Assembly: GCA_036480335.1 (NCBI GenBank)
Contig: JAZGGH010000048.1
Location: 1-20,679, forward strand
Reading direction: 5' to 3'
Length of the DNA: 20,679 bases
From: JAZGER01 sp036480335
Lineage (GTDB): Bacteria > Pseudomonadota > Gammaproteobacteria > DSM-19610
Shown here in pieces: positions 7,801-14,991 of this stretch. The first letter of the stretch is position 1, and every line of letters starts with the position of its first letter. Made by a program: the position numbers and the translations under genes. The notes beneath the pieces are model-generated. The model ran no database searches, was not told the origin of the DNA, and was given only the letters and a program-made list of their open reading frames with translations.

Positions 7801-8881
7801 TAATAATAACGATATCTTTGGAATGTCTGGTGGTTGGCAGCGCAATTTTCAACTGGTCAATGCGGGCAGAGTATCACTGTCTTTCCGTTATCGGCTGACA
7901 CAGGCTTCAGATTATGAAAGTGATGAGTACAGTGAGGCGTTATTGTCTGTTGATGGGTCGAACATCGGTGCGGGTGCTAATGATTATATTGCACGTATTA
8001 CCGGTAACGGTAATGGTGGCAGTGCACAGACCACGGGCTGGCAGACATTCACAGTTGATCTCGGTAATCTATCGACAGGCCAGCATAGTTTTGTGATTGG
8101 AGCGTATAACAATAAGAAAACCTGGTCTAACGAAATCACTACTGTTTCTATTGATGATGTAACGCTGACTGTTGCAGGATCAGCAGGTGGAAATAATACT
8201 TCACCGGTTCTCGGATCCATCGCTGCTCAGACGCATGCCTTGAATACACAAGTTAGCCTACAAGCGGTTGTTACCGATTCCGATAATGACCCTCTGCAAA
8301 TTCAGGCGCTGGGTCTGCCGAACGGGCTATCCATCAATGCTGGCACTGGTTTGATTAGTGGAACAGCATCTTTATCCGGTGCTTATCGAGTTACCGTGGT
8401 CGCTTATGATGGCCGTGGTGGCAGTAATTTACAGTCTTTCAACTGGCAGATTACTGATACACAACCCCCTGTAAACGCTTGTGGAGAACCCGCTTACAAC
8501 AGCGCAACCGAACCCGGTGTTTATCTCTGGCAAGATTGTACAGCTACTGGGGATGCCCATTGGTTAATGCATGTCGTCGGTGGTGGCCTGAGCTGGCAGC
8601 CTTACCAGGGTCAGCTAGATTCAATGAATCCGGTAACTGCCAATGGTTTCGCTTTAGAAGCTCATGATACGCTGGATGCCATTAGTGGTGATAATGCGAT
8701 TGACTTTACCCTGAATGTCGCTAGAACAGCGATTGATGGTATCGATTTTCTGATACCGGCGAATAGCCAAACTTGTTTTGATATACAAGTCAAGCCACAA
8801 ACGGCACAGGTTTATGTTGGTCGTAACAGGCATGTGTTCAATGTACCCTTTAATCTGGAAAATCTAGGGGCTTGTCAGTAA
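4850..8881 (+). CDS. Exported multidomain protein: FG-GAP/VCBS repeats, ASPIC/UnbV, TSP3, Ig-like domains
   Basis: A Sec signal peptide (MIIRIWGILLFLVTFTTVSAA) begins this 1343-residue protein. Residues about 30-470 contain FG-GAP/VCBS-like repeats with D-x-[DN]-x-D-G calcium loops (WGDFDNDGDDDI, FDLDADGD, AADFDNDMDMD, TADYDVDGFMD). Residues about 473-560 form an ASPIC/UnbV domain (IGAKVFV..GG, W..GQTD), as in CRTAC1 homologues. Residues 583-717 are an unnamed cysteine-bounded domain that recurs at 1211-1342. Between the copies lie Asp-rich thrombospondin-type-3 repeats (about 718-847), an Ig-like He_PIG domain (849-935), a jelly-roll-like region (about 939-1112) and a second He_PIG domain (1117-1205). 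There are no LPXTG, autotransporter or PEP-CTERM signals. It is likely a secreted or surface calcium-binding adhesion or glycan-interacting protein; its partner is unknown. TATAAGG precedes the ATG. Confidence 0.88.
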   Translation: MIIRIWGILLFLVTFTTVSAAPIQFEDKSDKLGFTRGTESWGIAWGNLNGDKWPDLWNSGHRDFPRLYRNTGTGDFDDVTMFYDRQMNGYWISDTQFDVHGGAWGDFDNDGDDDIIVGDEDELFINQSTLGRFFRKSSTSTSQNFAAWNNTDSDRNLESDTSCLGQYILLFDLDADGDIEKICADEGTFPREMSGASSRLIPTIGLSNDAALGDFNNDLRTDIIVTRGALRPAGVAKVNSHRIEAWFRGGTGAEFSFISTGGEIRFLVDGHSGGAFLKAEEFNLNTNSNQFVSSDRGASISYDAATSRWRIRDTGDRQAYVRIIAQNPIGMPVMSNLENGDLPQPTYHGVNSSAGINWVFGTGLGAAKSCVSVVAADFDNDMDMDLYMACRSGVRNLANRYFDNQGDGTFKEVTAHGGEGPVGAGDAFGLSDSVITADYDVDGFMDLTAVNGLLYFPVSFGGPDTLLRNRGNGNHWIEIDLQGTVSPRAAIGAKVFVTAGGITQLREQTGGYHRWSQNHSRIHVGLAGNTIIDRIRIEWPSGQTDNFTNIAADQLYTAIENGILSPVGSGTPVHVTFAPGEECGEPAFTETLGPALLVWRDCGTDNWHLRVKGGLDRLTENRLKNAVGQIVADTNFGFANPVAASGNDFVIRNTPNIVDFSLSVNVAAGNNKGINFSTPGQLRTCLSVDGDDFEAVYLGNTGKRIDLPFDLSALGACNMDFDGDGLNDDVDPDDDNDSVLDVNDAFPLDASESVDTDGDGIGNNRDTDDDNDGVLDGSDAFPLDDSETIDTDNDGIGNNADSDDDGDGVADSNDAFPLDPTESRDSDGDGVGDNSDPAPNDPTIPNAPNTVPLISQPGDQSVTLNDQVNLIVTATIPTNESLAFTASGLPPGLSISPAGAITGQASVSGQYAVAVTVTDQSGDQDITRFAIVVSSSTTTLISENFNAGSGGFDYRDNTFRNARQSSYASGSLSGGSLNVELGGRNNNDIFGMSGGWQRNFQLVNAGRVSLSFRYRLTQASDYESDEYSEALLSVDGSNIGAGANDYIARITGNGNGGSAQTTGWQTFTVDLGNLSTGQHSFVIGAYNNKKTWSNEITTVSIDDVTLTVAGSAGGNNTSPVLGSIAAQTHALNTQVSLQAVVTDSDNDPLQIQALGLPNGLSINAGTGLISGTASLSGAYRVTVVAYDGRGGSNLQSFNWQITDTQPPVNACGEPAYNSATEPGVYLWQDCTATGDAHWLMHVVGGGLSWQPYQGQLDSMNPVTANGFALEAHDTLDAISGDNAIDFTLNVARTAIDGIDFLIPANSQTCFDIQVKPQTAQVYVGRNRHVFNVPFNLENLGACQ
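7003..7390 (+). repeat. Thrombospondin type 3-like calcium-binding repeat array
   Basis: About three and a half units of roughly 36 residues encode D-x-D-x-D-G-[VI]-x-[DN] loops separated by DAFPLD[ADP]xE[ST]. The DNA repeats are visible as recurring gatgctttcc and gatgatgatg-like blocks. Low-complexity reading frames on the opposite strand are artefacts of this array. Confidence 0.85.
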
Positions 8882-8923
8882 GCCAGGCTTGAATCCCCTG
8901 CTGTTGTATTGTGTAGGGGAGAA

Positions 8924-9553
8924 TCAAGAGGTTGAGCTTTCATTTGTTCGAATTTTTTTCAGCATATCCTCGTAAGGCATCGCACCATCGATTCGTAATT
9001 TACCGTCACCAATAAAAAAGGTGGGCGTTGCCCGGACATTCAATTCCTGAGCAGCTTCCAGATAGTGTTTTAAATGGGTTTCATACACCGGGTCTTCCCA
9101 CGCCTGGTTAACAAGCTCGGGAGATATTCCGGCATCTATGGCAATATGGCGTAACACCTCTGGATCACCAATGTTTTCTCCATCAATAAATAATACCCTG
9201 AACAGGCTGTCATGCAGAGCATAGAAATGCTCAGATGCATTACGTTTAACTGCTTCAGCTAACAGAAGGGAGGCGTGTGAATTGGTGGTAAAGTCATGTT
9301 CTCGAAATTTCAGCCCATCTTCCTCTGCCATGTGACTAAGCGTACTCATCATCCGTTGCCAGGTGGCATCATCATAACCCAGCTTAGAAACAGACATTCC
9401 TGCTGCAGGAGTGTCCGGATGAATTTCAAGAAAACACCAGTTGACCCTGAGCGTATAAAGCTCGCGCAGACGGTTTAAACGTGCATCACCAATGTAACAG
9501 AACGGACAGATGTAATCGGAGAAGACGGTTATTTTTAGTTCAGGTAACGACAT
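8924..9553 (-). CDS. DsbA family (FrnE-like) thiol oxidoreductase, cytoplasmic
   Basis: The 209-residue protein has a thioredoxin-fold start (ITVFSDYICPFCYIG) with the redox motif CPFC at 16-19. An inserted helical domain follows (about 60-150), then the cis-proline loop RATPTFFIG (P177). This is the DSBA/FrnE (COG2761) arrangement. No signal peptide is present, so the protein probably works in the cytoplasm as a disulfide isomerase or oxidoreductase. Family members have also been linked to polyketide maturation and to stress resistance. The start codon is only 17 nt downstream of the preceding leftward gene and lacks an obvious Shine-Dalgarno. Expression may therefore depend on the upstream gene's transcript and translation. 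Confidence 0.9.
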   Translation of the reverse strand: MSLPELKITVFSDYICPFCYIGDARLNRLRELYTLRVNWCFLEIHPDTPAAGMSVSKLGYDDATWQRMMSTLSHMAEEDGLKFREHDFTTNSHASLLLAEAVKRNASEHFYALHDSLFRVLFIDGENIGDPEVLRHIAIDAGISPELVNQAWEDPVYETHLKHYLEAAQELNVRATPTFFIGDGKLRIDGAMPYEDMLKKIRTNESSTS

Positions 9554-9570
9554 ACAGTAAAAATAGAGAG

Positions 9571-10182
9571 TTAAGAGGTTATTATATTAAAGTTAAGATT
9601 AATTCTTTTTTGATATTTAATCGGATTACTGCTGGCATGGAGGATATTATCTTTAAATAAAATGCCTGTGTTGGCTTTAGGCGTGACTCTTTGTCGTAAC
9701 GTGAGTTTTTCCGGACAACCCTGGTCGCCATTTTCATTAAATAAAAACGTATCGCCATCTGATTCGGTTACATAGTAGAGGAAAATCCAGTTTGTTCCCT
9801 GGCGTGCATTATGGGCAAAATCCACGTGTGGCATGTTGTAGTTATTTTCTGTGCTGCCATTGATCTGGGTTTGTAGATTTGCCTTGGCGCGGAATATTTC
9901 AAAAGGACGGTTAAATTTTGAATATTTTACTTTATCGATCATAAAATAAAGCAGAGGTCTGATGGTTGTCCAGTAGGTTGAATGTTTTCCGTCTGCACAC
10001 AGGGCATGGGAGAAACCACAGCTTGGAACAATATTTGTATCCTGTTTGAAAGGGGGGTCGCCATCTTGCATGGATATGTCTTCGGAAAAATTCCATGGGA
10101 AGTTAGGCGCTGTCAATAATGATTGTAATTCTTTGTGATAGATTTCGGGAACTACATTTTCGATCAGAGTGACATCTTTCAT
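9571..10182 (-). CDS. 2OG-Fe(II) oxygenase superfamily protein (phage/prolyl hydroxylase type)
   Basis: The 203-residue protein carries the double-stranded beta-helix iron motif: MPHVDFAH (H119, D121) and the distal histidine in GILFKDNILHASSNP (H182). R193 in KRINLNFNI is the likely 2-oxoglutarate carboxylate ligand. The segment NWIFLYYVTESDGDTFLFNE between them fits the core strands. Enzymes of this family use O2 and 2-oxoglutarate to hydroxylate proteins or small molecules. Short versions with this spacing are common in marine phages and bacteria, and their substrates are mostly unknown. GAGGAA lies about 12 nt before the ATG. The gene looks more AT-rich than its neighbours, which hints at transfer. 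It probably forms an operon with the downstream DsbA-like gene. Confidence 0.8.
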   Translation of the reverse strand: MKDVTLIENVVPEIYHKELQSLLTAPNFPWNFSEDISMQDGDPPFKQDTNIVPSCGFSHALCADGKHSTYWTTIRPLLYFMIDKVKYSKFNRPFEIFRAKANLQTQINGSTENNYNMPHVDFAHNARQGTNWIFLYYVTESDGDTFLFNENGDQGCPEKLTLRQRVTPKANTGILFKDNILHASSNPIKYQKRINLNFNIITS

Positions 10183-10381
10183 TTTTACAAGAATTCCTCG
10201 CAGTTTGTTCGCTGTATTGCATTGCTTAATAAAGAAAAATTATGTTGATTATAGCAATAATTGCAGGCATTTGTTACGCGCTTTTGTGGATGGCTAAGGT
10301 TGAATCAGTTGATTTATCGACTGGTTTTGTGGCGTAGAAACTGTAAAATTATCGCCTGGTAAGAATATATTAGGATTTATC

Positions 10382-13093
10382 ATGAATGCGGGCATGTCAG
10401 GGTTCATACAACAGTATTCAGTAAGCAGATTAATTGTATTACTGGTCTTTTTAGTATTTACACTCGCTGCCTGTGGTGGCGGTGGGGGAGGCTCAGATCC
10501 AGATCCCAACCCACCACAGACCGGTGGTAGTTTCAGCATTAGTGGAAAAGTATCGACACCGAATTATATTCAGAGTGACGGTGATGTGAATGATCCAAAT
10601 GCGCAAGTCCGTGAGAACAATAGTTTTTCACAAGCACAGAAACTACTTAATCCAGTCACTATCAGTGGCTATACAAATATCAGCGGCGAAGGGAAAGATG
10701 GTCCGTTGTTTCAAAATGGTGATATCAGTGATATTTACCGAGTCAGTCTGCGTGCAGGGCAAACTATCAGTCTGGTTATCCCGCATCATGAACTGGGAGA
10801 TATGGACCTCTATAGTTATCCAGCGAGCTGTACAAATACCACTTGTTCTTCTAATCGATGCGCGAGAGATGGTGATCCTGAGGGTAACTCAGGAGGCTCA
10901 TTCGAGAGTGCCGGTGCCAACGAAAAAATAACCATCAGTGAGACCGGAGACTACTTCATAGAGGTCTGTGCCTGGGAGGGGTTTGGCAATTACACATTGA
11001 CGGTTGGAGGAAAACCCGCGCAAAATGCTTTTAGTGCAGAAGATGATTTCGTACCGGGTGATATTATTGCACGCTTCAAGAAACCGTCTATCGGGGCATC
11101 TTCACTCAAGACATCCACTGCGATTGCGAGTAATGATAGAGCCGTTTTGCTGAAACTCAATGATTCAGGCAGCCTGGATTTACTCGCCAGTTCGCCGGGT
11201 AACATACCTCAGTCTGCTATAAGAGTCGCCGCCAGCCATTCATCGATCCAGACAAAACGATCAATCGCTGCAGCAAAGGGAGCGGAGTATCTGAAACGCT
11301 GGGATACGCTGAATATGATTGCCCAGCTAAACCTGCGTGAGGATGTAATATTTGCCGAGCCGAATTACCGGGTACATGCATCTCAGGTGCCCAATGATGA
11401 GTTATATAGACTGCAATGGCACTATCCGCTGATTGATTTGCCAGCCGCATGGGATATTACCACGGGTTCCAGTAATGTCATCGTGGCCATTATCGATACA
11501 GGTATAAAAGCCGGCCATCCAGATTTTCAGGGTCAATTGACTGACGGCTATGATTTTATCAGCAACAGCACTTTAGCAGCAGATGGCGATGGCATTGATG
11601 CAGATCCAAATGATACCGGGCCAACATCTCCAGGTGGTGGAACCGGGCATCACGGCACCCATGTTGCAGGGACTGTTGCTGCCAGATCAAACGATGGTGG
11701 CGAAGGTGTAGCGGGGGTTTCCTGGCAAACAAAAATCATGCCCTTGCGCGTTCTCAATGGAGACGGAAGTGGCAATAGCTTTGATATTCTGCAAGCAGTG
11801 CGCTATGCAGCAGGCCTGCAAAATGACTCTGGCAGCGTACCCGCAAGAAAAGCAGACATTATCAATCTGAGTCTTGGTGGTGGCTCTTTTTCCCAGGAAG
11901 CTCAGGATGTATTTACCCAGGCATACAATAATGGTGTGGTCATTGTGGCAGCAGCAGGCAATGAAAACACGGCTACATTGTCCTATCCGGCATCTTATGA
12001 CAATGTGATTTCGGTGAGCGCAGTCGATATCAATAAAGAAATTACTGACTATTCAAACTACGGTACACAAGTGGATGTTGCAGCACCGGGAGGCTCCAGC
12101 ACTGATACAAATGGTGATGGATATCCTGACAGAGTTGCCAGCCTGGGTTATGACAAACCTAACGGTGAGGATATTTATGTCCTGAAAGCGGGAACCTCCA
12201 TGGCATCTCCACATATAGCGGGAGTATTTGCTTTAATGAAGTCAGTTAATCCTGCTCTAACGCCCAATGATTTCGATACTTTACTCGCAGCAGGTGATTT
12301 AACTGAAGACATTGGCAACACAGGGCGTGATGATTTTTACGGCCATGGATTAATCAATGCCCTCAAAGCAGTGAATGCGGCAGGCAATTCCGGTGGCACA
12401 CCTCCTGCACCTACAACACAGCTTACAGTTACACCATCAAGTGTTAATTTTGCCCTGACTGATACAAGCGCCACACTCACGTTATCCAGTGTCAGTGGAG
12501 GTGTGACTATCAATGGCCTGGTGAGTGAACAACCCTATTTGACGGCATCTCCTCAAACTGTCGATGCTTCGGGCCTGGGTATCTATCAGCTAACGCTTAA
12601 TCGAAATGCATTGGCAGATGGAATTTATACAGTCAATCTCCAGGTACAAAGCAATCTTGATAGCATAACCATCCCCGTTGTTTTCCAGGTTGGATCACCG
12701 GTGACTTCTCCAGGATTGCAACCTGAAGCAGGGTATCTATACATCACGTTATTTGATCCAGATACACTCGACAATAAATTCCAGCTGGAACTTACTGCAA
12801 ATCCTCAGGGTGTTTACACGTACAGCTTTACGGGTGTGCCTGCCGGCGACTATTTGCTGGTAGCAGGTAGCGACTTTGACAACAATGATGCGATCTGTGA
12901 TTTTAGCGAATCCTGTGGCGTCTATCCTCGCCGCGACAGCCTCAATTCTGTTATCACAATCAACGGGAATCGCAGCAACATAGATTTTCTTGTTGATTAT
13001 GAAATTGGCCTGCGCACGAATGCATTGTCTACCGCTAATCCTACAGCTACATCATTTGCCAATAAACGGCCTTTTTCCAGGACAGTACGATGA
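10382..13093 (+). CDS. Lipoprotein subtilisin-like serine protease (peptidase S8)
   Basis: The start ATG has AGGA 8 nt upstream. Residues 1-31 form a lipoprotein signal with lipobox L-A-A-C (C31), followed by a Gly/Asp/Pro linker. A PPC-like pre-peptidase beta domain spans about 80-205 (SDIYRVSLRAGQTISLVI, YFIEVCAWEGFGNYTLTV). Next comes a propeptide-like segment (about 218-335, including FVPGDIIARF and FAEPNYRV). The S8 domain (about 335-668) shows the full triad: D372 in IIDTG, H424 in HGTHVAGT and S606 in GTSMASPH. The region with the oxyanion Asn is AAAGNEN. Two beta-rich domains follow (about 690-790 and 805-890). The protease is probably anchored to the outer membrane and may be secreted or surface exposed. 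Its stop overlaps the next gene's start as ATGA, implying translational coupling with the PrcB-like lipoprotein. Confidence 0.93.
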   Translation: MNAGMSGFIQQYSVSRLIVLLVFLVFTLAACGGGGGGSDPDPNPPQTGGSFSISGKVSTPNYIQSDGDVNDPNAQVRENNSFSQAQKLLNPVTISGYTNISGEGKDGPLFQNGDISDIYRVSLRAGQTISLVIPHHELGDMDLYSYPASCTNTTCSSNRCARDGDPEGNSGGSFESAGANEKITISETGDYFIEVCAWEGFGNYTLTVGGKPAQNAFSAEDDFVPGDIIARFKKPSIGASSLKTSTAIASNDRAVLLKLNDSGSLDLLASSPGNIPQSAIRVAASHSSIQTKRSIAAAKGAEYLKRWDTLNMIAQLNLREDVIFAEPNYRVHASQVPNDELYRLQWHYPLIDLPAAWDITTGSSNVIVAIIDTGIKAGHPDFQGQLTDGYDFISNSTLAADGDGIDADPNDTGPTSPGGGTGHHGTHVAGTVAARSNDGGEGVAGVSWQTKIMPLRVLNGDGSGNSFDILQAVRYAAGLQNDSGSVPARKADIINLSLGGGSFSQEAQDVFTQAYNNGVVIVAAAGNENTATLSYPASYDNVISVSAVDINKEITDYSNYGTQVDVAAPGGSSTDTNGDGYPDRVASLGYDKPNGEDIYVLKAGTSMASPHIAGVFALMKSVNPALTPNDFDTLLAAGDLTEDIGNTGRDDFYGHGLINALKAVNAAGNSGGTPPAPTTQLTVTPSSVNFALTDTSATLTLSSVSGGVTINGLVSEQPYLTASPQTVDASGLGIYQLTLNRNALADGIYTVNLQVQSNLDSITIPVVFQVGSPVTSPGLQPEAGYLYITLFDPDTLDNKFQLELTANPQGVYTYSFTGVPAGDYLLVAGSDFDNNDAICDFSESCGVYPRRDSLNSVITINGNRSNIDFLVDYEIGLRTNALSTANPTATSFANKRPFSRTVR

Positions 13094-13635
13094 ACGCATT
13101 AACCGTATTATTTCTGGCTGTTATTATTTCAACAACAGCCTGTCAGCAAGGGATCCAGGCGACCACTGCGAGTAATGATGAAAATAAATCGGAACAAACG
13201 CACGTAATGATCACTGTTCGTCAACTTGCATTTGAGCATTGCCAGGCAAACGAGCACGCGGGATTACAACTGATACAGAATGCTGACGAATGGCAGGCAA
13301 TAAATCGTCAGCCTGATGTGATCGGCAGGCATGCAAATAATCCTGCTGATTCTCAAAGCGCAATCAATTTCGATACCCATTTTGGCCTGCTGGTGACTGC
13401 AGCTTATCGGCCTACACCGGGCTATGCATTGCACCTGGTCAGCACCGAAACAAATATTGATGCGGAGCTGATAACAATTGAATTCACCATGACATCGCCT
13501 CCGACTGAGGCGATTATGGCTCAGGTACTCAGTTATCCCTGTACGGTAGTTGAATTACCTAAAGCCGAGTTTAACCGTATTCAGGTGAAGATTGCTGGCG
13601 ATAAAAATGAATCCCTGTCGATTGCTGTGCCTTGA
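13090..13635 (+). CDS. Lipoprotein with PrcB-like C-terminal domain, partner of the S8 protease
   Basis: The N-terminus is a lipoprotein signal with lipobox S-T-T-A-C (C18). After a polar linker, residues about 93-167 match the PrcB_C pattern: FGLLVTAAYRPTPGYALHLV, then a beta strand pair, then the S-Y-P-C-T-V-V-E-L-P end. In Treponema denticola, PrcB is a lipoprotein needed for assembly and stability of the surface protease dentilisin (PrtP, also S8). Here the gene overlaps the S8 gene by 4 bp (ATGA), so co-expression is nearly certain. I infer a chaperone, inhibitor or complex subunit of that protease. The domain match is made by eye; the role is inferred from domain and context. Confidence 0.75.
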   Translation: MNALTVLFLAVIISTTACQQGIQATTASNDENKSEQTHVMITVRQLAFEHCQANEHAGLQLIQNADEWQAINRQPDVIGRHANNPADSQSAINFDTHFGLLVTAAYRPTPGYALHLVSTETNIDAELITIEFTMTSPPTEAIMAQVLSYPCTVVELPKAEFNRIQVKIAGDKNESLSIAVP

Positions 13636-13659
13636 TACAGGATGTCATAGTCTTTCAGC

Positions 13660-13925
13660 CTGCGTTGCAAGCATTGAAGGACGTGTTCTGATTTTTCATA
13701 CCAGGACAGTATCCCAGGGTATTTGCTAACCTGGGGGCAGGCAGATTCATAGAGTAATTCGGGCAAACGCAAATCAAGGTAACCTATTGCTGTGAGCGAT
13801 AGACAGATGCACGAGTGTTAGTGGGCTTCCTACTATCGGTAGCTGATTTTCCATTTCATTCATTACCCTTTGTATATCGTCGGCCCAATTGGTGATCCAG
13901 GCGGGTGATTGTTCAAATACAGCCG
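13660..13925 (-). pseudogene. Glutathione S-transferase C-terminal domain, decayed
   Basis: Reading leftward, one frame gives SPAWITNWADDIQRVMNEME, then LPIVGSPLTLVHLSIA, the helical part of a bacterial GST C-terminal domain. After a frameshift near 13790, the next frame gives AIGYLDLRLPELLYESACPQ and SWYEKSEHVLQ, the usual GST continuation. The N-terminal thioredoxin-like domain is missing, and the lost part lies where the DsrC-like relic now begins. Two frames, no start and no complete fold make this a pseudogene fragment. Confidence 0.6.
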
Positions 13926-13930
13926 AGAAA

Positions 13931-14275
13931 ATGCATGATTCTGGACAGGATCTTGCAGGAATGAGTTTCCCAGATGCACCGACTGGCTGGGATCAGGAAG
14001 CTGGGCTGGCTGCTGCGAAAAGTATGGGCATAGTACCCAGCGCTGATCATTGGTGAGTGGTGCAGTCATTACAGGATTATTATGATCGACACGATACCGA
14101 GAGATTTCAAATGCGCGAATTAACTGATGCGCTGGATGAAGCATTCCATATGAATGGTGGAATTAAGTACCTGTATAAATTATTTCCGGGCGGACCACTT
14201 GTTCAAGGATGCAGAATGGCGGGATTACAGGCGCCAGCAGGTGCAGAGGATAAGGGATTTGGGAGTGTTACTTAA
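13931..14275 (+). pseudogene. DsrC/TusE-family sulfur-relay protein interrupted by in-frame TGA
   Basis: From ATG 13931 the frame reads to SMGIVPSADHW, then TGA (14054-14056). It continues in the same frame as VVQSLQDYYDRH, KYLYKLFPGGPLVQGCRMAG and APAGAEDKGFGSVT to TAA 14273-14275. The two halves align with DsrC/TusE proteins, where the segment is typically (E/D)HW-E-V-(I/V)-x-(F/S)-(L/M)-(R/Q)-DYY. The TGA thus sits where an acidic residue is expected. The cysteine at codon 94 matches the upstream of the two C-terminal DsrC cysteines. The terminal cysteine position 11 residues later is Ala, followed by an extra tail. Members of this family carry or sense sulfane sulfur. A GTG at 14057 would yield only the second half. 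The frame overlaps the end of aat by 8 bp. Confidence 0.7.
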
Positions 14276-14984
14276 TTTCTTTACCACTGAAGTCATTCAG
14301 TTGGCCAGCATTTTTCTGAACATCACATAGGCTGGACAACTTTTTCACAAAGGCTTCTCTTGAAATATTTTCTGCTCCCAGACTGATGAGGTGGGCGCTT
14401 TCTACCTGGCAATCAATGAGTTTGAAATCGCGTTGTTGTAACCATTGAACAAAGTGGGCAAACGCTACTTTTGAGGCATCTGTTTCGCGAGTGAACATAG
14501 ATTCGCCAAAAAATACCTGGCCGGAAGCAATACCGTACAGGCCACCGACGAGTTTACCGTCTTTCCAGGCTTCGACAGAATGAGCATGACCTAGTTGATG
14601 CAAGTGAATATAAGCCTGTTTCATGTCTTCAGTGATCCATGTGCCGCTATCTGCATCCCGACTTTGTGAGCAAGCTTCAATGACCTCTGTAAAACTGCGA
14701 TTGATTGTAATGCTGAATTCCTGTTGACGTAGCCGTTTACGTAAGCTTCTTGATATTTTCAGTTTCTCGGGATAAAGCACCAGGCGCGGGTCTGGCGACC
14801 ACCAGAGGATTGGCTGCCCATCGCTATACCAGGGGAAAATACCGCAACGGTAGGCTTTCATGATGCGTTCTGCGCTTAAGTCACCGCCAGCAGCCAACAG
14901 TCCATCCGGCTCTGTCAGGGCTTCACTGACATCCGGAAAGTGGTAGTGCATATCAAACGGATCGAGCCATTGCAGATTATCCAT
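14268..14984 (-). CDS. aat: Leucyl/phenylalanyl-tRNA--protein transferase
   Basis: The 238-residue protein matches Aat throughout: W-L-D at the start, FPDVSEALTEPDGLLAAGGD, YRCGIFPWYSDGQPILWWSP, DPRLVL, TWITEDMKQAYIHLHQLGHA, SVEAW, GGLYGIASGQVFFGESMF and DCQVESAHLISLGAENISR. It moves Leu or Phe from aminoacyl-tRNA to N-terminal Arg or Lys of proteins, marking them for ClpS/ClpAP degradation (N-degron pathway), in the cytoplasm. The ribosome-binding site (ACGGAG) lies within the last codons of the upstream COG3146 gene, and the genes are 7 nt apart. This indicates translational coupling. Confidence 0.97.
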   Translation of the reverse strand: MDNLQWLDPFDMHYHFPDVSEALTEPDGLLAAGGDLSAERIMKAYRCGIFPWYSDGQPILWWSPDPRLVLYPEKLKISRSLRKRLRQQEFSITINRSFTEVIEACSQSRDADSGTWITEDMKQAYIHLHQLGHAHSVEAWKDGKLVGGLYGIASGQVFFGESMFTRETDASKVAFAHFVQWLQQRDFKLIDCQVESAHLISLGAENISREAFVKKLSSLCDVQKNAGQLNDFSGKEIK

Positions 14985-14991
14985 GCACCGC

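Noticed and set aside
8893..8928. CCCCT/AGGGG hairpin after the large exported protein gene as an intrinsic terminator
   Set aside because: TCCCCT can pair with AGGGGA across a long loop, but no T-run follows in either direction, so I do not call it.
14054..14056. TGA in the DsrC-like frame as a selenocysteine codon
   Set aside because: Relatives have an acidic residue here, not Cys, and no selenocysteine insertion hairpin is evident downstream. A nonsense mutation or read error is simpler.
13863..14144. Minus-strand 93-codon frame opposite the DsrC-like relic
   Set aside because: The plus strand has clear DsrC homology. The GST homology on the minus strand uses different frames, so this frame is accidental.
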